From: Nocardia carnea
Lineage (GTDB): Bacteria > Actinomycetota > Actinomycetes > Mycobacteriales > Mycobacteriaceae
Assembly (NCBI RefSeq): GCF_029869215.1
Contig: NZ_JARWPM010000236.1
Location: forward strand, 1-64,000
DNA length: 64,000 bases
Direction of reading: 5' to 3'
In this document: positions 26,199 to 34,797 of the stretch, piece by piece
Layout of the letters: every line of letters begins with the position of its first letter
How positions within the stretch are numbered: the first letter of the stretch is position 1
Notes under the pieces: model-generated
What the model saw: only the letters and a program-made list of their open reading frames with translations
What the model was told of the DNA's origin: nothing
Databases searched by the model: none
Program-made: the position numbers and the translations under genes

Positions 26199-27314
26199 AT
26201 GGCAGGAACCATGCTGGCCGCGCGGATGCATCACGTCGGGGAACCGATGAGTCTCGACGAGGTGCCTGTGCCCGAGCCCGGTCCCCACGACGTACGGGTC
26301 TCGGTCCGCGCCTGCAACATCGTGCCCAACCTGGCCAACATTCTGCAGAACTGGACCACCTGGTTCCCGCAGAATCCGCTGCCCGCGCTGCCGGCGATCT
26401 TCGGACTCGACCCCGCAGGTGTCGTCGACTCGGTCGGATCGGATGTGCACGGGTTCGCCCCCGGCGACCGCGTGTACGTCAACCCCGGACGTTACTGCGG
26501 TGACTGCCTGTCGTGCCGCCGCGGCGAACACAACGACTGCACCAGCTACGCGTTCTCCGGCTACTTCGGCTTCACCGCCACTGCTCCGCGCCTGCTCGAC
26601 CGCTACCCCTACGGCGGTCTCGCCGAATACATGATTGCCCCCCAGTACTCCTTGGTGAAACTGCCCGACAGCATCTCGTTCGAACAAGCGGCCCGATTCG
26701 GTTATCTGGGAACCGGATACGCCGCACTGCGCAAAGCCCGGGTCGGCACCGACACCACCGTCCTGATCAACGGCATCAGCGGCACACTCGGACTGGGCGT
26801 TGCGCTGCTGTCCTTGGCGATGGGCGCGACCACGGTCCTGGGCACCGGCCGTGACCGAGACCTACTTGCCCGAGTCGAGGCGCTGTCGCCCGGACGCATC
26901 CGGACCTTCTCCACTCTCGACGGCGCCATCGATTCCTGGGTGCACCGAACCCTCGGCGGTGGAGTCGACGTCCACATCGACGCGCTGGGCCCCGGTGCAC
27001 CGCACGAGCCGTTCCAGCAGGGGCTGAAGTCGCTGCGCCGCGGCGGCCGCGCCGTCAACATCGGCGCCACCGCCGGCGAGGTACCGATAGACGTCCACCA
27101 CATCATGGACCAGCAACTACAACTACTGGGCTCCTGCTGGTTCTCCGCCGGCGAAGGCCAAGCCATGGCCGCGATGGCCGACGCGGGACTGCTCGATCTC
27201 TCGATCTTCGAACACATCACCTACCCCCTGACGAAGGTCAACGAAGCCATCGGCGGCGTCGCCGCTCGCAACGGCGGATTCAGCAATTTCCTCATCACCC
27301 CGGCGCAGCGGTGA
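26199..27314 (+). CDS. Zinc-type alcohol dehydrogenase (MDR) with altered GHE motif
   Basis: A 371-residue medium-chain dehydrogenase; ATG 26199 follows AAGGAG. Structural-zinc cysteines are all present (C100, C103, C106, C114 in CGDCLSCRRGEHNDC). In the catalytic site Cys39 is present (RACNIVP), but the usual GHE(x)xG becomes GLDPAG, with Asp71 in place of the His/Glu pair. The Rossmann segment LINGISGTLGLGVALLSLAM lies near 190. It ends with a GTGA overlap into the isochorismatase-fold gene. Probable NAD(P)-dependent alcohol or aldehyde oxidoreductase under the IclR regulator; the altered zinc site may change the mechanism. Confidence 0.83.
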   Translation: MAGTMLAARMHHVGEPMSLDEVPVPEPGPHDVRVSVRACNIVPNLANILQNWTTWFPQNPLPALPAIFGLDPAGVVDSVGSDVHGFAPGDRVYVNPGRYCGDCLSCRRGEHNDCTSYAFSGYFGFTATAPRLLDRYPYGGLAEYMIAPQYSLVKLPDSISFEQAARFGYLGTGYAALRKARVGTDTTVLINGISGTLGLGVALLSLAMGATTVLGTGRDRDLLARVEALSPGRIRTFSTLDGAIDSWVHRTLGGGVDVHIDALGPGAPHEPFQQGLKSLRRGGRAVNIGATAGEVPIDVHHIMDQQLQLLGSCWFSAGEGQAMAAMADAGLLDLSIFEHITYPLTKVNEAIGGVAARNGGFSNFLITPAQR

Positions 27315-27967
27315 CGACCATGACCGAATCACACCTGACCCTCGCTCCGTCCCGCACGGCCATGGTCAACGTTCACTGGCAGCACGATATCGTCACAGCC
27401 ACCGGCGCCTTCGCGCCTTTCTTCGCCGAGTCCGTGCAACGCCACGACGTCGTCGCCACCACCCGCAGGCTGCTCGACAACTTCCGCGCGGCCTCGGCGC
27501 CCGTAGTTTTCGCCCGCGCTGCCTTCGCCCCCGGTTACCCCGAACTGATCCTCAACACCGGCCTCAACCACGCCATCGTGGATCTGGGCGCCCTCGTCGA
27601 AGGCTCACCCGGCGCACAGATCATCCCAGAGCTGACCCCACTGACCGACGAACCCATCGTCAGCCATCCCGGGACCTCGGCCTTCGCCACAACGCCCTTG
27701 GACTCGATCCTCCGCCGCGCAGGGGTCGACACCCTCGTCTTCACCGGCGTCGCCACCAACGTCACCGTCGAAGGCACCGCCCGCAGCGCGACCGATCTCG
27801 GCTATCAGGTTGTGATCGCCTCCGACGCGTGTGCCGCCGCCACCGACGAGGCGCACGATGCTACGCTCGCTACCTTCGAACTACTCGGACGCGTCGCGAC
27901 CACGGGCCGGATCATCGAGGCACTCACCGACAATGGGGAATGTGTCCCTGTGGGAACGTTGCGCTGA
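27311..27967 (+). CDS. Isochorismatase-fold protein lacking the usual Asp-Lys-Cys triad
   Basis: A 218-residue protein (GTG 27311 inside the previous stop; ATG 27320 is an alternative). The fold is clear: SAFATTPLDSILRRAGV, TLVFTGVATNVTVEGTARSA, then GYQVVIASDACAAATDEAH. Cysteine hydrolases of this family use Asp (DMQNDF motif), Lys (before the SAF motif) and Cys (ATNVCVE motif). By eye the three places read His22 (VNVHWQHD), His119 (VSHPGTSAF) and Thr152 (ATNVTVE). Isochorismatases proper also lack the Cys but keep Asp and Lys. The protein may therefore use another mechanism or have a non-catalytic role. It is coupled to the alcohol dehydrogenase. Confidence 0.8.
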   Translation: MTTMTESHLTLAPSRTAMVNVHWQHDIVTATGAFAPFFAESVQRHDVVATTRRLLDNFRAASAPVVFARAAFAPGYPELILNTGLNHAIVDLGALVEGSPGAQIIPELTPLTDEPIVSHPGTSAFATTPLDSILRRAGVDTLVFTGVATNVTVEGTARSATDLGYQVVIASDACAAATDEAHDATLATFELLGRVATTGRIIEALTDNGECVPVGTLR

Positions 27968-28033
27968 ACAGTCCCGTCGTCGACTGCTCGGGCAGGCCGA
28001 CTCACCGTCTGAACCTGTTGTGTCTCCCGGGCA

Positions 28034-28180
28034 GTTGATGGTCATCGGCCATACGGTAGGTCTCTGACCGATCGGTAGCGAAAATAGCTCGGCGCGCCGG
28101 AAACCGAACTGTTTGTAGTACGCAATACTGGCTTCGAGAGCGCAGACGAGGTACGTGCGGACGCCGGGGATGGATTCAGC
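28034..28180 (-). pseudogene. GNAT acetyltransferase C-terminal remnant
   Basis: Read leftward from 28180, the frame gives IPGVRTYLVCALEASIAYYK, QFGFRRAEL and PTVWPMTIN. The YYKQFGFRR and WPM pattern is the final part of a GNAT N-acetyltransferase. No start, acetyl-CoA loop or N-terminal half is present, so this is decayed coding DNA. It lies in the 613-base stretch between the isochorismatase-fold gene and the first GH3 gene. Confidence 0.5.
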
Positions 28181-28331
28181 CGGTCGGTGATCAAGCGGGC
28201 GGGATAGCCTTGCTCGCGGGAACTCTGTTGGCCTGGCGCTGTTTCAATCGACGGCGGCGCCGCCGAAATGAGCCTGAAGGCTGCGGCGCTTGCCGCGATT
28301 CCCTGTGTGTCGCAAGTGCATATGGTGTTGG

Positions 28332-28511
28332 TCTCACGACATGGCGGAGGTAGCACTCATCGATCGATGGTCCCAGGTCAGCGAAACCCCACCGGTCATA
28401 TGCGTGAAACAGGATCAGGTCCGCCTGTATGCCCAGTTCACCGAGCTGCGCGATGCGCCGCTCCAGATTGCGGAAGTACCCGGCCTCGGATCGTTCCACG
28501 TCGAAGGTGCC
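28332..28511 (-). pseudogene. Glycoside hydrolase-like (DUF4038/DUF5605-type) remnant
   Basis: About 60 residues read leftward from 28511: TFDVERSEAGYFRNLERRIA then QLGELGIQADLILFHAYDRW and GFADLGPSIDECYLRHVV. The pattern ILFHxYDRWGFA is typical of TIM-barrel glycosidase-like proteins of this group. The frame then runs into an Arg-rich tail, and nothing upstream continues the barrel. It is a fragment of a lost gene beside the present sugar island. Confidence 0.55.
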
Positions 28512-28538
28512 GCGGCGTACGCTTGACGGATGGCGAAG

Positions 28539-28575
28539 ACGCCTTCTCGGGTTCGGGCCGAACCCGAGAAGGCGT
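28539..28575 (-). terminator. Terminator hairpin after the first GH3 gene
   Basis: A 17-base perfect stem (28539-28555 with 28559-28575; core GCCTTCTCGGGTTCG) closes on a GGC loop. It lies six bases beyond the GH3 stop and would end the xylA, xylB-remnant, GH3 transcript. Confidence 0.85.
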
Positions 28576-28580
28576 GTGCG

Positions 28581-30914
28581 CTACCCGGATGAAGTCGATT
28601 GTGCCGCGACCATTTCGACGTCGGTCAGACGCCGTTCGGTGCCGGGTACCTCCCGTGCTGGGCCGGTCACGGTCACCGATACCTCCTGGACCACTTCGGT
28701 CAGTGATCGTCGGACGCTGACCCGCAGTTCACCCGGTTCGACGATGCGCCGTCCATCCCGACCGGTGAAGGAGAACTGGCGAGGAGGCACATCGAAACCG
28801 ACTGTCGCCGTCTCGCCTGGTTCGAGCGCTACGCGCGCGTAACCCACAAGCTGGGCGAGCGGCCGGGTGACAGAGGCGACTGGATCGTGGACGTACAGCT
28901 GGACGACATCCGCCCCCGTGCGCTCGCCGCTGTTGGTCAGATCGATCGAGCACCGGATCGGCTGTGTCGTGTCAACCTCGTTGCTGGTGAATTTCAGTTG
29001 TCCGTACTGGAACTCGGTGTAGCTGAGCCCGTGTCCGAATGGCAGGGCGGGGGTAGGGTCGACAGAGCTGATCTGACTGTAGGCGGGCTTCCCTCCGAGG
29101 ATCGGGTGGAGGTAGCTATAAGGCTGGACGGTGCCCGGTCCCGGCAAGCTCATGGGCAGGTGGCCCGACGGGTTCACCGCGCCGCCGAGCACGCCGGCGA
29201 TCGCGCCCGCGCCTTCCTGCCCAGGGAAAAATGCTTGCAGAACGGCGGAGGCGTTGTCGAGAATCTGCGAGATTTGATAGCCGCGTCCGGTCATCAATAC
29301 AACGATGGTGGGGGTGCCCGCCGCTAGGACCGCACCGGCGAGTTCCTGCTGTGCACCGGGAAGGTCGAGGGTGATCGAGTCGGAACCCTCGCCCGAGGTG
29401 CCACCACCGAACATCTCCGCCCTGTCGCCGAGGACGAGTACTGTCAGGTCTGAATCCGCTGCCAATGCCGCCGCCTCGGCAATGCCGGTACGGTCGTCGT
29501 CGTTTACGCCGGTACCGTGCGCATAGTCGATCACAGCACAAGGGAATTCGCTTGTTATCGCCTCGAGGACCGTTTTGGCATCTACGCCCAGCGGAACCTC
29601 GGGATACTTCTGTAGCAGGTGATTGGCGAAGGTATACCCGCCGAAGAGGGCTGTAGTTGTATCGGCGTTCGGTCCGATGACCGCGATATGCTGCGAACTG
29701 GCGGGATCGAGGGGGAGAACTCCGTCATTGCTCAACAGAACAATGGATTCTTCAGCTATGCGCCGCGCGATTGTCTGCGTGGCGCGGTTGTCGGTTTCGA
29801 TCGGCCGGCGAGGATCTGGATCGTAATCATCGTCCAACATGCCCAATTCCGCCTTTTGCCGCAGCACGCGGCGAAGAGCACGGTCGACCAGCTTCTCGTC
29901 CAGGCCCCCGCTTTCGATCATGCGGACCACTGGATCGAGATATGCGACGCCTTGTGGCAATTCGACGTCGATACCGGCGGCAAGCGCTTGCGCCGCCGCA
30001 TCCTCCAGGCCCGCGGCGACGCCGTGGTAGGCCTGAAGGAAAACGACGCTGAAGTAGTCCGCGACCACCGTGCCTGTGAAACCCCAATCTTCGCGCAGGA
30101 TTTCGGTCAGGTAGAACGGGTCGGCCGTGACAGGGACCCCGTCGATCTCGGCGTAGGAATTCATCACCGACCTGGCACACGCGTCCTTGATCGCGACTTC
30201 GAACGGAGGTAGATGTACGTCTGCCATCTCGCGCGGCCCAGCGTGTACCGGTGCGGTGTTGCGTCCACCGCGCGAGTTCGAATAGCCGACAAAATGTTTG
30301 AGGGTAGCGATCACGCCGGCGGACTGTAAACCGCGAATATAGGCCGCACCGATGGTGGCGACAACATGGGGATCCTCGGAAATGCACTCCTCCACCCGTC
30401 CCCAGCGCTGGTCGCGGATGACGTCGAGAACGGGTGCGAGGCCCTGATGTATGCCGAGCGTGGCCATGGTGTTGCCGATGCCGCGTGACATCTCCTCGAT
30501 CAGGTCAGGGTCGAAGGACGCACCCCAAGCGGGGGGTACCGGGAACATCGTTGCCTTCCACGCGGTCAGGCCGGTGAGGCATTCCTCGTGGACGATGGCG
30601 GGGATGCCGAAGCGCGTATTCTCGCGAAGCCAACGCTGTCGGGCAATCAACACCTCACGAGCTTCATCCGGCTCGACCGGGCGGGAACCGTAAGGGCGGG
30701 TGATCTGACCCAGACCGTGCCGGGCGAAGTCTTCGAAAGCCGCCCTCTCGGTGTGCAGGAGATCCTGCCCGGGTGCGACCGGGGGGCCGACGGTCTGCCA
30801 GAAGCCGACGAGTTGACTCAGCTTCTCGCGCAACGTCATTCGATCGACGAGGTCGTTCACACGGTCGGATAGGTCATCGCTGCGGTAGTCGCCGGGCTTG
30901 TTGTGGTCAGTCAT
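28581..30914 (-). CDS. GH3 beta-glycosidase (beta-xylosidase/beta-glucosidase)
   Basis: A 777-residue, three-part GH3 enzyme without a signal peptide. Domain 1 is a barrel with RWGRVEECISEDPH (~170-183), TLKHFVGYSNSRGGRN near 204 and nucleophile Asp286 in TVVADYFSV. Domain 2 is an alpha/beta sandwich (VIGPNADTTTALFGGYT) with LGDRAEMFGGGTSGEGSD, and a C-terminal FnIII-like domain (PLAQLVGYARVALEPGETAT) follows. It removes terminal non-reducing sugars inside the cell. Its start overlaps the xylB remnant by eight bases and it shares an operon with xylA, so beta-xylosidase activity is favoured. No leader means its oligosaccharide must be imported. Confidence 0.9.
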   Translation of the reverse strand: MTDHNKPGDYRSDDLSDRVNDLVDRMTLREKLSQLVGFWQTVGPPVAPGQDLLHTERAAFEDFARHGLGQITRPYGSRPVEPDEAREVLIARQRWLRENTRFGIPAIVHEECLTGLTAWKATMFPVPPAWGASFDPDLIEEMSRGIGNTMATLGIHQGLAPVLDVIRDQRWGRVEECISEDPHVVATIGAAYIRGLQSAGVIATLKHFVGYSNSRGGRNTAPVHAGPREMADVHLPPFEVAIKDACARSVMNSYAEIDGVPVTADPFYLTEILREDWGFTGTVVADYFSVVFLQAYHGVAAGLEDAAAQALAAGIDVELPQGVAYLDPVVRMIESGGLDEKLVDRALRRVLRQKAELGMLDDDYDPDPRRPIETDNRATQTIARRIAEESIVLLSNDGVLPLDPASSQHIAVIGPNADTTTALFGGYTFANHLLQKYPEVPLGVDAKTVLEAITSEFPCAVIDYAHGTGVNDDDRTGIAEAAALAADSDLTVLVLGDRAEMFGGGTSGEGSDSITLDLPGAQQELAGAVLAAGTPTIVVLMTGRGYQISQILDNASAVLQAFFPGQEGAGAIAGVLGGAVNPSGHLPMSLPGPGTVQPYSYLHPILGGKPAYSQISSVDPTPALPFGHGLSYTEFQYGQLKFTSNEVDTTQPIRCSIDLTNSGERTGADVVQLYVHDPVASVTRPLAQLVGYARVALEPGETATVGFDVPPRQFSFTGRDGRRIVEPGELRVSVRRSLTEVVQEVSVTVTGPAREVPGTERRLTDVEMVAAQSTSSG

Positions 30915-31541
30915 CGGTCCTCAATTCCTTCACTGGATGTAACGGGGAGTCGGTACCTGTCGATTGATGTGGCTGCCGGTCTCGGCTGTATGAGGCGTAC
31001 TGCGTGGCAATGCTCCGGTAGCGGCGGAGCACTTCCGGTGCCGGCGGTGTGGTGAAAATCTGGACCTCCGACAGTGCCCAATTCGGTGGGCGGGCGCCGC
31101 CCAGCAGCGTCCACGCGGCTTGGCGGGCCGCGCCGTCGGCCACGTACTCGCCCGGCGGCGGTACATCGACGGGCACCTCGCGTACCGAGGGAGCGATCTC
31201 ACGGACCGCGGCCGATCGTGCGCCTCCTCTGATGAGGGCGACGCGGTCGACGGGCACCGATCGGCGGCGCAGGGATTCGGCCGCGTCGGCCATGTGACAG
31301 ACCAAGCCCTCGACAGCCGCGCGGGCATAATTCGTTCGTGTCATCGTGGACGTGGTCATCCCGGACAACGAACCTGTCGCATAGGTGCGCCCCACCAGTG
31401 TTCGGGGTCGATCTCGGTGCCGGGTGGATGCGGCGCGCTGCCGTGGCGCACCAGTAGGCCCGACTCTGCTTCACGCACGACGACTTTGCATGACTGGGTG
31501 GAGGAGTCGACCCCAGCGACCAGCATCGGAGTGGGGTTCAT
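30907..31541 (-). pseudogene. xylB: Xylulokinase gene with large internal, frame-shifting deletion
   Basis: The first ~52 codons from ATG 31541 are a proper FGGY-kinase start ([20 protein letters not shown], then [10 protein letters not shown]). Near 31380 the frame changes and the reading resumes with the C-terminal FGGY domain: [57 protein letters not shown] and DGAARQAAWTLLGG. About 290 residues are missing, including most of the catalytic N domain and the central ATP/sugar cleft. The product cannot be an active kinase. The flanks are intact: the start is fused to the xylA stop and the end overlaps the GH3 start, so the deletion happened inside a working operon. Confidence 0.88.
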
Positions 31542-32719
31542 CAGCCGAGCAGGTGGTCGATGGCCAATTGCTGCAACCGCACGAATCCGAAATCGCGTTC
31601 TGCGGCCTTGTTCGGGTCGAAATCTTCGTCGGTCGTGAGGAACTCGGTGATCGACTCGTCATTGCCGAGTGTCGGTTGCGCGAGTTCGAGGAGTCCGGAG
31701 TAGGTCATTGCCTCCTGCACTCGCGGGTCGTCGCGGAAGTCGCGCGCCTTCTCCGCGAGCGTCAAATACGTCGAGATGCAAGCTTTCGCTGATTCCCATA
31801 CACCGGTCATGTGTTCGGTGCGGGAGGGTTTGTAGTCGAAATGCCGTGGGCCGGTGTACCGAGGTCCGTCGGGATGTGCGGGAAAACCGTTCTCGAGCAG
31901 GTCGACGGTGAAGAACGCCGAAATCAGGTCGCCGTGGCCGAAAACCAGGTCTTGGTCGTATTTGAGGCCGCGTTGGCCGTTGAGGTCGATGTGGAACAGT
32001 TTTCCACTCCACAGCGCCTGCGCGAGTGCGTGTGTGTAGTTGAGGTTGGCCATCTGTTCGTGGCCTGTCTCGGGATTCAGGCCGACGATGTCGTCGTGCT
32101 CGAGCTCGGCGATGAACGCGAGCGTGTGCCCCACCGTGGGTAGCAAGATGTCTCCGCGTGGCTCGTTGGGCTTGGGCTCCAACGCGATTCTCAGGTCGTA
32201 GGCCTGTTCCTTGATATACGCGGCAACGGTGTCCACGCCCTCTCGATACCGCTCGAGGGCGGCGTAGAGGTCTTTCGATCCGTCGTACTCGCTGCCTTCG
32301 CGGCCACCCCACATGACGAAGGTGCTTGCTCCGGCCTGGGCAGCCAGATCCACAGCACGAAGAATTTTCCGGAGTCCGAATCGGCGAATAGCGCGATCGT
32401 TTGCGGTCAGCACGCCTTCCTTGAAGACCGGATGGCTGAACGTGTTGGTGGTGACCATCTCGATTGTCAGGCCCGCGCGATCGGTCGCCTGCCGGAGGCG
32501 TCGCACGATCCGTTCCTTCGTGGCGTCATCGGCGTCGAAGGGGAATACATCGTTGTCGTGGAACGTGATTCCCCAGGCTCCCAACTCGGCCAGCCGTTGC
32601 GCATAATCCCATGGTGCGAGCGCCGGCCGGGTCGCGGTGCCGAACGGATCGGCTCCGGTCCATCCGACAGTCCACAGGCCGAACGAGAACTTGTCCTCTG
32701 GCGTGGGTTGACGGGTCAC
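31541..32719 (-). CDS. xylA: Xylose isomerase, class I (actinobacterial)
   Basis: A 392-residue enzyme read from GTG 32719, preceded by AAGGGAA; this gives the same residue numbering as the Streptomyces enzymes: His54 and Asp57 ([10 protein letters not shown]), Glu181 and Lys183 (LEPKPNEP). [13 protein letters not shown] carries the metal-site Glu/His. It interconverts D-xylose and D-xylulose with two divalent metals. Its stop is one base into the start of xylB (TGATG), yet xylB is deleted, so xylulose must be phosphorylated by another kinase. A CTAGCACG-type operator lies 44 bases upstream. Confidence 0.95.
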   Translation of the reverse strand: MTRQPTPEDKFSFGLWTVGWTGADPFGTATRPALAPWDYAQRLAELGAWGITFHDNDVFPFDADDATKERIVRRLRQATDRAGLTIEMVTTNTFSHPVFKEGVLTANDRAIRRFGLRKILRAVDLAAQAGASTFVMWGGREGSEYDGSKDLYAALERYREGVDTVAAYIKEQAYDLRIALEPKPNEPRGDILLPTVGHTLAFIAELEHDDIVGLNPETGHEQMANLNYTHALAQALWSGKLFHIDLNGQRGLKYDQDLVFGHGDLISAFFTVDLLENGFPAHPDGPRYTGPRHFDYKPSRTEHMTGVWESAKACISTYLTLAEKARDFRDDPRVQEAMTYSGLLELAQPTLGNDESITEFLTTDEDFDPNKAAERDFGFVRLQQLAIDHLLG

Positions 32720-32762
32720 GGGGATTCCCTTCGTAAGGTCCGGGTGCTCACGCTCCAGTGAA

Positions 32763-32776
32763 CTAGCACGAGATAG
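32763..32776. promoter_or_regulatory. LacI-type operator upstream of xylA
   Basis: CTAGCACGAGATAG at 44-57 bases before the xylA GTG. The CTAGCACG half-site recurs at 36358, 36401 (inverted), 36639 and 43204 (inverted), always in a promoter gap of this sugar island. The LacI gene at 43264 is the likely ligand. Confidence 0.7.
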
Positions 32777-33135
32777 TAGCAGATCAGGACCTGTTCCAAA
32801 CGGGCATCGGACTGGATGGGTGTGCGCCGGGCCGCTGTTGGGCTGGCCCGGTCTCGCCGCGGGACTGAGCACCCACGACGGAGAGTTGCTGTCGGCCGGA
32901 GTCGCTGCCGCGCAAGGATACACCGCCACCAAACTTTGACATCGGCTTCAGCGCTCGGCACAGGATCTTCACAACGACCGGGCAAGCCCACCGATCAGAC
33001 TGCCGGCCTCGGCACCGGACGGTCCAATCCACTTGTCAGCCCGACCAGTTCCCCGGAAACGCGACCACAGTCTGTCCGGTTTCGGGTCGTCCAATTTCGG
33101 CATAGCCCGGCGGGCGACAGCCCAGGGTGGTTCCC
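32777..33135. other. Gap between xylA promoter and MFS gene, no supported gene
   Basis: About 360 bases. A plus-strand frame ending at 32938 reads [20 protein letters not shown] then [13 protein letters not shown], which might be the end of a lost gene, but I cannot assign it. No hairpin strong enough to call a terminator and no other coding signal was seen. Confidence 0.4.
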
Positions 33136-34596
33136 CTACGCGATGGCGGCCTCGCCGACTTCGGCTTCGTCCAGACGTTTGATCCGGGGGATCAGCACTA
33201 TGGAGATCAACACCACCACCGCGAGTCCGGCTACAAAGTAAAAGGCGTTGCGGTAGCCCGCGTCGCGATAGAACTGGGTGCCCTGCAGCACCGTGCCGCC
33301 GCGAGCCATCACAAGGAAGATGACCTGTGTGACCACGGCGGTCACGATGCCCTGGACCATGCCCTGCATACCATTTGCCAGGGCCTGTTCGTGCGGGCGT
33401 ACCGCTTCGATGATCATGATCGGCGCGAGGGCCGCGGCGATACCGATACCGACCGCGACGACTGTGCCGGTTACTGCCAATTGGCTCGGCGTGTAGTGAT
33501 ACTGCGCCATCAACAGGTAGCCTGCGACGGTCGCGGACGCGGCCACTGCCAGGAGGAGTCGGGTGTCGATCCGACGTGCGAGAAACCCGGTTAGCGCGGC
33601 GGCGACGAGAATGATCACGCTGGCCGGCGCCCCGATGACGGCCATTCTCGTGGCGGTGTAGCCGAGACCGTCGGAGGCAGTGGGTATGGGCGGCATCAGG
33701 GCGAGCAGCTGTGTAATGGTTCCCGCGGTGAGTACGGTGCCCGAGAGCAGCGCAGTGACGGCGATAACCGACCATACCTCGCGCCGCCGTAATAGGGACG
33801 GCTGGAACATCGGTTCGGATACGGTCACTTCCACGATGAGGAAGGCCACCAAAGCCAGCACACCACCGAAGAGGAACGCCAGCGTCGCCGGGTCGGTCCA
33901 GCCCCAGGAGGACCCTTTTCCGACTCCATAGAGAACGGCGGTCAGCCCGCCTCCGAGCAGTAGGCCGCCCGACCAGTCGAAGGTTCGGTTCGGATTGCGC
34001 ACTGGGCTTTCCGGCACGAACAACGCGAGCATCAGCAGGCTGACGGCCGTTGCCGCGACCAGGAACCACAGCACGCCGCGGAAGCCATGGTGGTCGAGCA
34101 GCCAGCCCGACAGGAACGGACCACCGAGTGCCACGAGCCCGACCGCGCCGCCGATCATGCCGCTGGCGGGGCCGACCAGGCCACGTGGGAAGACATCGCG
34201 TGCGATGGCGAAGACCAGCGCTCCCATGCTCAGGTAGATTCCGCTCAGGGCTTTTCCGGTCAACAGGAGTGCATAGTTCGGGGCCAGCGCGGCCAGAAGA
34301 TCGCCCACCAGCCCGGTGGCCGTCACAATGATCATCACTCTGCGCTTGCCGAACAGGTCGGCCGCCTTGACGACGAACGGCATCAGGAATGTACCGACCA
34401 AGGCCGCGCTCAGGCTGAACCACGCGATTTGTGTTGTCTGGAAATGGATGGCTATCTGCGCTTGGGCGTTCCCGGCGAGTAGTCCGATGACCGAGAGCAG
34501 TTGGGCGGGCCAGATGAGAGAGATCAGCAACAGGGCATAGCGGGCGTTGCGGCCGGTGCCGCGACTTCCGTGCGGTTGCGTTGCGGTTGTGGTCAC
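33136..34596 (-). CDS. MFS transporter (DHA2-like, multi-span)
   Basis: A 486-residue membrane protein. I prefer GTG 34596 because GAAAGGCA lies eight bases before it; an upstream ATG at 34650 lacks a ribosome site. Features: motif A-like VKAADLFGKRRVMII near residue 80, GMIGGAVGLVALGGPFLSGW near 145 (motif C region) and PESPVRNPNRTFDWSGG before the central hydrophilic stretch. Roughly 12-14 helices. This group mostly exports drugs and other small molecules with protons, though sugar-cluster members occur. It is read on the same strand after the exported glycine-zipper pair but beyond a terminator. Confidence 0.83.
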   Translation of the reverse strand: MTTTATQPHGSRGTGRNARYALLLISLIWPAQLLSVIGLLAGNAQAQIAIHFQTTQIAWFSLSAALVGTFLMPFVVKAADLFGKRRVMIIVTATGLVGDLLAALAPNYALLLTGKALSGIYLSMGALVFAIARDVFPRGLVGPASGMIGGAVGLVALGGPFLSGWLLDHHGFRGVLWFLVAATAVSLLMLALFVPESPVRNPNRTFDWSGGLLLGGGLTAVLYGVGKGSSWGWTDPATLAFLFGGVLALVAFLIVEVTVSEPMFQPSLLRRREVWSVIAVTALLSGTVLTAGTITQLLALMPPIPTASDGLGYTATRMAVIGAPASVIILVAAALTGFLARRIDTRLLLAVAASATVAGYLLMAQYHYTPSQLAVTGTVVAVGIGIAAALAPIMIIEAVRPHEQALANGMQGMVQGIVTAVVTQVIFLVMARGGTVLQGTQFYRDAGYRNAFYFVAGLAVVVLISIVLIPRIKRLDEAEVGEAAIA

Positions 34597-34756
34597 CGAC
34601 TTGCCTTTCGATGGTTCGAGCGTGGCAATGACGGATGTGTCGGCCGACATTGCGACATAATCCGAGGGTGTCGGCTGCCGTGCGCGCGCAGCCAGGTCTG
34701 CCTGCGGCGACCGGTACGCGATGTGATGGCGCTGGGGGAGCCGGGATTCGAATTCC

Positions 34757-34791
34757 GGTCTCCGCCGGGCAGTTGCCACCCGGCGGAGACC
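34757..34791 (-). terminator. Terminator hairpin after the glycine-zipper pair
   Basis: GGTCTCCGCCGGG (34757-34769) pairs perfectly with CCCGGCGGAGACC (34779-34791) over a nine-base loop, seven bases beyond the stop of the gene ending at 34798. Confidence 0.8.
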
Positions 34792-34797
34792 AGCAGG

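Noticed and set aside
30907-31395. Stand-alone 162-residue protein downstream of xylA
   Set aside because: It is only the C-terminal FGGY part of the deleted xylulokinase and has no own ribosome site.
34720-34756. tRNA-like segment (GGATTCGAATTCC next to a GGGGGAGCC stretch)
   Set aside because: It resembles a T-arm and acceptor end on the minus strand, but the loop is one base too long, the stem has a mismatch, and no matching 5' acceptor or anticodon arm lies upstream.
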